A DNA stretch of 64,000 nucleotides from Pseudomonadales bacterium (GTDB taxonomy: Bacteria; Pseudomonadota; Gammaproteobacteria; Pseudomonadales; Azotimanducaceae). Below the pieces are notes generated by a model. The model worked only from the letters and a program-made list of their open reading frames with translations. It was not told the origin of the DNA and made no database searches. Position 1 is the first letter of the stretch. Each line of letters starts with the position of its first letter. This document shows positions 59,202 through 64,000 of this stretch, in pieces. The DNA lies in the NCBI GenBank assembly GCA_022827905.1, contig JAJEIQ010000078.1, positions 1-64,000 of the forward strand, given 5' to 3'. The position numbers were made by a program, and so were the translations under genes.

Positions 59202-60455
59202 ATGACGCAGCGCAGCGGCCCGCTTCGGGACATCGCGGTGCTTGATTGCACCATGGCCTTGGCCGGCCCCTTCGGCACGGCAGTGCTGGCCGACTTGGGT
59301 GCCAACGTCATCAAGGTGGAGCCGCCAACCGGAGACTTGAGCCGCGGCCTGCCGCCGCACCCGGAGGACTTCGCCACCCCGGCGTCGGAAGCGCGGGCGG
59401 GCTGCGACTATGGCGGCTACTTCGCCAGCGTCAACCGCAACAAGCGAAGCATCGCGCTCGACTTGAAGGATGCGGACGACCGGGAACTCTTTTTCCAGCT
59501 CGCGGAGCGGGTCGATGCCGTGGTGGAGAACACGCGCGACGGGGTCATGGACCGGCTCGGCTGCGGCTACGAAGCCGTTCGAGCCCGCAATCCGGCCATC
59601 GTCTATGGCGCAGTGCGCGGCTTCGGCGACCGGCGCACTGGCGAGAGCCCCTATGCGGATTGGCCGGCCTTCGACATCGTCGCCCAGTGCATGGGTGGCC
59701 TAGCCCACATCAACGGCCCCGAGGCCGCCCCGGGGGAGGCCGGTGGCTATCCGGCCGGCGCCAGCGTCGGCGACCTGTATCCCGGCACCTTGATGGCCCT
59801 CGGCGTGGTGGCTGCCGTGCATGAGGCGCGGCGCACTGGCGTGGGGCAGTTTGTCGATGTGGGCATGTATGACGCCATGGCGTTTCTCTGCGAGACGCTG
59901 TTCGTGAACTACAGCATGGGGGGCCGGGCGCTCGGTCCCCGAGGGGCGGGCCATCCGAACTTGTCGCCGTTCGGCATCTATCCGGCTAACGACGGTGGCG
60001 TGGCCATCGCCGCGCCGGGGCCGAAGCATTGGGAGGCGCTGTGCCGAACCATGGAACGCGACGATCTCCTTGGGGATCCGCGCACCGCCACCCTCAAGGC
60101 GCGGGTGGCCAACCAACCCGTGGTCGATGCCGCGGTTTCCGCTTGGACTGGAACGAGGTCCAAGCACGAGGTGGCGCGGCTGCTGGGTGGCCGGGTACCG
60201 TGCGGTCCGTTGAATACGGCCGCGGATCTGTTTGACGACCCCCATCTGCGGGCCCGCAACATGATCCAAAGCGTCGAGGTGCCCGGCGCCAACCGCGATG
60301 CCGAACTGGTCGCCAACCCCATCAAGTTCACTGCCACGCCGCTGGACGCGTTGCGCCGGGCACCCCGCCTCGATGAGCACCGGGCCGACATCCTGCGGGA
60401 GTTTGGTTTGCCGAAAGGCATGCCGAATGGCTTGCCGGACGGTAGCGACGCCTGA
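59202..60455 (+). CDS. CaiB/BaiF family CoA transferase
   Basis: A 417-aa class III CoA transferase. LRDIAVLDCTMALAGPFGTAVLADLGANVIKVEPP opens the fold, SVNRNKRSIALDLKD follows, and GVGQFVDVGMYDAMAF carries the catalytic Asp. It would transfer CoA to a carboxylate, possibly the product of the neighbouring aldehyde dehydrogenase. The ATG at 59202 follows AAGGAG; a longer frame from 59160 is less likely. It is separate from the CaiB/BaiF gene at 25510, with limited similarity. Confidence 0.91.
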   Translation: MTQRSGPLRDIAVLDCTMALAGPFGTAVLADLGANVIKVEPPTGDLSRGLPPHPEDFATPASEARAGCDYGGYFASVNRNKRSIALDLKDADDRELFFQLAERVDAVVENTRDGVMDRLGCGYEAVRARNPAIVYGAVRGFGDRRTGESPYADWPAFDIVAQCMGGLAHINGPEAAPGEAGGYPAGASVGDLYPGTLMALGVVAAVHEARRTGVGQFVDVGMYDAMAFLCETLFVNYSMGGRALGPRGAGHPNLSPFGIYPANDGGVAIAAPGPKHWEALCRTMERDDLLGDPRTATLKARVANQPVVDAAVSAWTGTRSKHEVARLLGGRVPCGPLNTAADLFDDPHLRARNMIQSVEVPGANRDAELVANPIKFTATPLDALRRAPRLDEHRADILREFGLPKGMPNGLPDGSDA

Positions 60456-60463
60456 GGTGGACT

Positions 60464-61144
60464 GTGCCCGCCGTACCCAGCTCAGTGAGCGTTGTCGTGC
60501 CGGTGCTCAACGACGCGCCCGCCCTGCGCACCTTGCTGGGCGCGTTGGATGGGGCGGACCTTGAAGTCATCGTCGTTGATGGCGGCAGCCGCGACGGCAG
60601 CGCCGAGGTGGCGGAGCAGGCCGGTGCGCGGGTCATGCGGAGCGCTGCCAGCCGGGGGCTGCAGTTGGACATAGGCCATCGGGCGGCAGCTGGGGACTGG
60701 ATCTGGATGCTGCATGCGGATGCGGCCCCGTCCCCGGCCAACCTCGCGGAGGCGGTCGGCTGGCCGTCGATGGCGCCCGGGTGGGGCTGCTTTGGCGTAC
60801 ACCTCGACGGCGGTGCCCCGCTTAGGTTGGTGGCTTGGCTAATGAATCGCCGTTCCGCCCTGACCGGCATCTGTACCGGTGACCAGGGCCTTTTCGCGCA
60901 TCGCCAACTGCTCGATGCCATCGGCGGCGTGCCGCGCCAGCCGCTCATGGAGGACATCGAGCTCAGCAAGCGGCTGCGGCGCTTGGCGCCGCCGTCCCGG
61001 GCCGCAACCCGATTGAGCGCCTCCGGGCGGCGGTGGCAGAGCCACGGCGCGGCGCAGACCATTGCAACCATGTGGTGGCTGCGCGCCCGCTACGCCCTTG
61101 GCGCTTCGGCCGATGGCTTGTACCGGCGCTACTATGGCCGCTGA
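60464..61144 (+). CDS. Glycosyltransferase of the TIGR04283 type
   Basis: A 226-aa GT-A-fold (family 2-like) glycosyltransferase, GTG start at 60464. SVVVPVLNDAPALRTLLGAL, VIVVDGGSRDGSAEVAE and WIWMLHADAAPSPANL match the TIGR04283 family, which is often next to TIGR04282 as here and is sometimes linked to arsenosugar synthesis. No ArsS or ArsM gene is in the window. It overlaps the next gene by 11 nt, so the two are translationally coupled. Confidence 0.87.
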   Translation: MPAVPSSVSVVVPVLNDAPALRTLLGALDGADLEVIVVDGGSRDGSAEVAEQAGARVMRSAASRGLQLDIGHRAAAGDWIWMLHADAAPSPANLAEAVGWPSMAPGWGCFGVHLDGGAPLRLVAWLMNRRSALTGICTGDQGLFAHRQLLDAIGGVPRQPLMEDIELSKRLRRLAPPSRAATRLSASGRRWQSHGAAQTIATMWWLRARYALGASADGLYRRYYGR

Positions 61145-61763
61145 GCCGCGCCTTTGCGTGTTCGTCAAGGCGCCGGAGCCCGGCCGAGTCAAAACCCGCT
61201 TGGCCCGGCACTTGGGTGCCGCCACTGCTTGCCGGGCCCATGAAGCGCTGGTGGCGCATGTTCTCGACCGCCTGGCCGGCTGTGCGCTCCGCAAGGAGCT
61301 GTGGGTGGCGGGCGACGCTGGCCATCCAGAGGTGGCAGCCTGGTCCAAGCGCCTTGACGCTGTGATCCGGGCGCAGCCGCAGGGTGATTTGGGCGTCAAG
61401 ATGCACGCCGCCGTAACAGCGTGCTGCGCCACCGGCCAATCGGCCCTGATCGTTGGCTCGGATCTGCCGGAAGTCGATGTCCCCTACATCGAGCGAGCGG
61501 CGGCTGCTTTGGCCGATCATGACGTGGTGCTCGGCCCAGTGGAGGACGGCGGCTACGGATTGGTTGGCCTGAAGGCCCCAGCGCCGCTCCTGTTCAGTGG
61601 CATCGCCTGGAGCACCCCGGCCGTGTTGGCCGAGACCCGATCCCGGGCCGATCATCTGTGCCTCAGCGTCGCCGAGTTGCCAACCACTTGGGACGTGGAC
61701 GACATCGATGATTGGCGCCGCTTCCTGGCCTTTCAATCCAGCGCAGTGCGCTCAGCCTCCTGA
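61134..61763 (+). CDS. TIGR04282-type nucleotidyl/glycosyltransferase (DUF2064)
   Basis: A 209-aa Rossmann-type protein of the DUF2064/TIGR04282 family. VFVKAPEPGRVKTRLARHLG opens it, GQSALIVGSDLPEVDV and LGPVEDGGYGLVGLK close the active-site region. The family resembles nucleotidyltransferases such as CofC, and commonly pairs with TIGR04283 proteins. Its start lies inside the previous gene (11-nt overlap). Its 3' end overlaps sufE on the other strand by 31 bp. Confidence 0.87.
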   Translation: MAAEPRLCVFVKAPEPGRVKTRLARHLGAATACRAHEALVAHVLDRLAGCALRKELWVAGDAGHPEVAAWSKRLDAVIRAQPQGDLGVKMHAAVTACCATGQSALIVGSDLPEVDVPYIERAAAALADHDVVLGPVEDGGYGLVGLKAPAPLLFSGIAWSTPAVLAETRSRADHLCLSVAELPTTWDVDDIDDWRRFLAFQSSAVRSAS

Positions 61764-62140
61764 TGAATGCGCGCCACCATGGCCCGCAGGCCGTTGCCGC
61801 GGGTGGGCGTGAGGTGCTTGATGAGCTCCAGTTCCGCGAACAGGCCTTCGATGTCGAAGGCGCGAACCTCGTGCGGCGTTCGGTCTTGGAAGACGGTCAG
61901 GATGATGGCGATCAGTCCGCGCACGATTTGCGCATCGCTGTCGATGGCGAAGCGCATGCGCCCGCCGCGCAGCTCGGTCAGCAGCCAGACCTGGCTTTGG
62001 CAGCCGCGCACCAAGTTGGCGGGGACCTTGTGCGCATCGTTCAGATTCGGCAGATCCTTGCCGAGGTCGATGACGAAACGGTACTTGTCCTCCCAGCCGT
62101 CGAAGAAGGCGAAGGCTTCGCGGATCTCGTCCAAGTCCAT
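61733..62140 (-). CDS. sufE: SufE-family sulfur acceptor
   Basis: A 135-aa SufE homologue. The persulfide-accepting residue is Cys47 in VRGCQSQVWLLTEL, preceded by DLPNLNDAHKVPANL. SufE takes sulfur from SufS and enhances its activity for Fe-S cluster assembly. It is the last gene of the minus-strand suf block, 10 nt after sufT, and overlaps the convergent DUF2064 gene by 31 bp. Confidence 0.94.
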   Translation of the reverse strand: MDLDEIREAFAFFDGWEDKYRFVIDLGKDLPNLNDAHKVPANLVRGCQSQVWLLTELRGGRMRFAIDSDAQIVRGLIAIILTVFQDRTPHEVRAFDIEGLFAELELIKHLTPTRGNGLRAMVARIHQEAERTALD

Positions 62141-62150
62141 GGATTCGTCC

Positions 62151-62675
62151 CTAAAATAGGCCGAGTTCGAGCTGGGCCTCCTCGCTCATGCGCTCCCGTG
62201 ACCATGGCGGGTCAAACACCAGTTCCACGTCAACTGCGGTGACGAAGGGCACTTGGGCGACGCGCGCCTTGACCTCATCGACCAGCACCGGCCCCATGCC
62301 GCAGCCGGGCGCGGTGAGGGTCATGTCGATGTGGACTCGACCATCCTGGATGCGGCGGGTGTAGATCAGCCCCAGATCGACGATGTTGACCGGTATTTCC
62401 GGGTCGAAGACGCTCGACAGCGCGGCATCGACCTGCCCGGCATCGACGGCGCCGTCCGCCGGTGGCTCGAATTCCAAGGTCTCCGGGGTCAGGCCCAGCG
62501 CATCCCCATCGGCCCCGTCGATGCGCGCCATGTTGCCGTTGAAGATGACGGTGTAGCTGCCGCCCAGTGCTTGGGTGAGGGTGACGAAGGTGCCGCCGGG
62601 AATGCTGACCGGATCGCCGGTGGGGACCAGCTTGCCCTGCACAGGCCGGGCGGTGGGAATGATCCGCCGCTCCAT
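62151..62675 (-). CDS. sufT: SufT-type Fe-S cluster assembly protein (DUF59/MIP18 domain)
   Basis: A 174-aa protein with an N-terminal extension (RPVQGKLVPTGDPVSIPGGT) followed by the MIP18/DUF59 domain, with IPVNIVDLGLIYTRRIQDG and TAPGCGMGPVLVDEVKARV, which holds the conserved Cys. SufT proteins help in maturation of Fe-S enzymes. It lies 3 nt downstream of the A-type carrier gene in the suf order. Confidence 0.92.
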   Translation of the reverse strand: MERRIIPTARPVQGKLVPTGDPVSIPGGTFVTLTQALGGSYTVIFNGNMARIDGADGDALGLTPETLEFEPPADGAVDAGQVDAALSSVFDPEIPVNIVDLGLIYTRRIQDGRVHIDMTLTAPGCGMGPVLVDEVKARVAQVPFVTAVDVELVFDPPWSRERMSEEAQLELGLF

Positions 62676-62678
62676 GGG

Positions 62679-63053
62679 CTAGCCCCCGTCGTCAGCAGCC
62701 AGTGAAAAGCTCTCGCCGCAGCCGCACTCGGCGGTTGCGTTGGGATTCTTGAACTGCAGGCTGGAGTTCAGGCCCTCGGTCACCAAGTCCACCTCGGTTC
62801 CCCGCACTAGGCGCAGGTCGTCCTGGCGGACGTAAAGCGCTAGGCCCTCGGCGATTTCAAAGGCGCGGTCGTCCGCCTGCGGCCGGTCGATGTAGTCGAG
62901 CACGTACATGTAGCCATTGCAGCCGCTCTCCTTCAGGCCCAGGCGCAGGCAGGAGCGCCCGGAGCGGGCGATCTGGCGCGTGATGTGCGCCACCGCCGCG
63001 TCAGTGGCGGTGATTGCGGCGGCATCGGCGGGGTTGAAGGTGGCTACGCTCAT
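62679..63053 (-). CDS. A-type Fe-S carrier (IscA/SufA/HesB family)
   Basis: A 124-aa A-type carrier with the three conserved Cys: Cys45 in KESGCNGYMYVLDY and Cys110 and Cys112 in CGCGESFSL. It would receive and pass on Fe-S clusters. It lies between sufS, 24 nt upstream, and sufT. Whether it is best called SufA, IscA or ErpA cannot be settled without alignment. Confidence 0.93.
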   Translation of the reverse strand: MSVATFNPADAAAITATDAAVAHITRQIARSGRSCLRLGLKESGCNGYMYVLDYIDRPQADDRAFEIAEGLALYVRQDDLRLVRGTEVDLVTEGLNSSLQFKNPNATAECGCGESFSLAADDGG

Positions 63054-63077
63054 GGTTCCGGCCTCGTCGGCATCGGT

Positions 63078-64000
63078 TCAAACGAACTCAATGGCCTTTT
63101 CGACGCCGGCGACCAGCCGCTCGACGTCAGTGGCTGAATTATACAACGCGAATGAGGCGCGGATGGTGCCGGGAATGCCGAGCCGCTCCATCAGCGGCAT
63201 GGCGCAGTGGTGTCCGGTGCGCACGGCGATGCCCTGCTGGTCGAGCAGGGTGCCGAAGTCATGGGGATGGCCGCCATCGATCAGGAAGGAAACCACTGAT
63301 GCCCGCTCCCGGGGCTCACCGACCATCCGTACGCCGGGAATCTGCTTGAGGTGGCTGACGGCCTGGTTGACCAACGCCGCCTCCCGTTCGCGCAGCGCTT
63401 GGCAGGGCAGGTCGCTGAAATAGTCCACGGCTGCTCCGAACCCGATGGCGCCGGCGATGTTCGGGGTGCCTGCCTCGAACTTGTAGGGCAGTTGGTTGTA
63501 GGTGGTGCGCTCAATGCTCACGTGCTCGATCATCTCGCCGCCACCCTGGTAGGGCGGCAGGTCCTCAAGCAGGGCGGCCTTGCCGTAGAGCGCGCCAATG
63601 CCCGTGGGACCGAACAGCTTGTGCGCCGAGAAGGCATAGAAGTCGCAGCCGAGGCGGCCCACGTCCACATCGAGGTGCTGCACCGCCTGGGCGCCGTCGA
63701 TCAGGGCCAAGGCGCCTTGGCGATGGGCCGCTTCGACCAGTTCCGCAACCGGATTCACGGTGCCGAGCGCATTGCTCACGTGGCCGAGGGCCACCAACTT
63801 GGTTCGGGGACCGAGCTTGGCATGGAAATCCTCAAGGTCGATCTCCCCGGATGGCGTCACACGGCAGGCGGTCAACGCCGCGCCGCTGCGTTGGCAGAGA
63901 AGTTGCCAAGGCACGATGTTGGAGTGGTGCTCCATTTCCGTGATGAGCACTTCGTCGCCGGGTTCGAACCGGTCCGTCAGGCAGGCGGCAGCCAGATTGA
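63078..64000 (-). CDS. sufS: SufS-type cysteine desulfurase (5' end beyond window)
   Basis: The C-terminal 307 residues of a group II cysteine desulfurase. EMEHHSNIVPWQLL, FYAFSAHKLFGPTGIGAL with the PLP Lys, GTPNIAGAIGFGAAVDY and RTGHHCAMPLMERLG, with the active Cys, are all visible. It makes a Cys persulfide that SufE collects. The frame is open to the window end, so the N-terminal fraction lies past position 64000, probably with sufBCD further upstream. Confidence 0.94.
   Translation of the reverse strand, partial: NLAAACLTDRFEPGDEVLITEMEHHSNIVPWQLLCQRSGAALTACRVTPSGEIDLEDFHAKLGPRTKLVALGHVSNALGTVNPVAELVEAAHRQGALALIDGAQAVQHLDVDVGRLGCDFYAFSAHKLFGPTGIGALYGKAALLEDLPPYQGGGEMIEHVSIERTTYNQLPYKFEAGTPNIAGAIGFGAAVDYFSDLPCQALREREAALVNQAVSHLKQIPGVRMVGEPRERASVVSFLIDGGHPHDFGTLLDQQGIAVRTGHHCAMPLMERLGIPGTIRASFALYNSATDVERLVAGVEKAIEFV

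Noticed and set aside
60464-61763. Complete arsenosugar biosynthesis locus
   Set aside because: Only the TIGR04283/TIGR04282 pair is present; no ArsM, ArsS or arsenite genes are seen in the window.

Overview
The window is about 64 kb of GC-rich, very densely coded chromosome. It probably comes from a free-living or host-associated, possibly marine, gammaproteobacterium. The pointers are a PhoP-type regulator with its kinase, an LpxL/HtrB-type lipid A acyltransferase, NudC, a SufS/SufT/SufE block, and many acyl-CoA, CaiB/BaiF and Rieske enzymes. I infer the taxon from protein families and did no search. No rRNA, tRNA, CRISPR array or intact insertion sequence was seen. Neighbouring genes often overlap by 4 nt, and convergent genes often overlap at their 3' ends.

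Layout. 1-8.8 kb: a 16-bp inverted repeat, DoxX, a glycerate-kinase-like protein, a glycine-zipper protein, a PepSY protein with a PhoP/PhoQ-like pair, a 919-aa DUF349 protein, a double CDGSH protein and a crotonase. 9.0-12.2 kb: two adjacent acyl-CoA dehydrogenases, the first lacking family signatures, and an alpha/beta hydrolase. 12.3-25.3 kb: a 12-gene minus-strand operon that looks like an uncharacterised trans-envelope machine. It encodes a MotA/TolQ/ExbB channel subunit, two von Willebrand A proteins whose single N-terminal helix carries an ExbD-like FLDV Asp, an Hsp70/actin-fold protein, a PEGA plus FGE-like protein, a membrane TPR protein, a TPR plus TonB-C-terminal protein, four lipoproteins and a small exported protein. 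25.5-33.3 kb: a catabolic or tailoring cluster (CaiB, Rieske oxygenase, Rieske ferredoxin, two SDRs, ThuA-like, LLM flavoprotein, class III aminotransferase). 33.4-39.2 kb: an overlapping operon of LpxL-like acyltransferase, MFS and HyuA/HyuB hydantoinase/oxoprolinase. 39.4-43.7 kb: a 61-aa double-glycine-leader peptide with a Pro/Trp-rich core, an S9 peptidase lipoprotein, an exported RidA, a rhomboid protease and a small membrane protein. 43.6-54.5 kb: a hypothetical exported protein, a ThDP enzyme, an acyl-CoA dehydrogenase, NudC, a second Rieske oxygenase, an AT-rich PD-(D/E)XK gene, an M17 aminopeptidase, a DUF4351/Rpn-like protein and a MaoC hydratase. 54.6-64 kb: a second PEGA/FGE-like protein, ALDH, a spinster-like MFS, CaiB/BaiF, two TIGR04283/TIGR04282-type glycosyltransferases, and sufE, sufT, an A-type Fe-S carrier and sufS (cut by the window end).

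Two candidates stand out as new. One is the 12-gene envelope operon, read here as a proton-driven stator with VWA-domain B subunits plus scaffolding and a TonB-like output. The other is the orphan Pro/Trp-rich double-glycine peptide. Dispersed palindromes (a CGAGGGC-N5-GCCCTCG family and a GGAAAAGC-TGC-GCTTTTCC family) sit in several gaps, and one overlaps the end of a gene.
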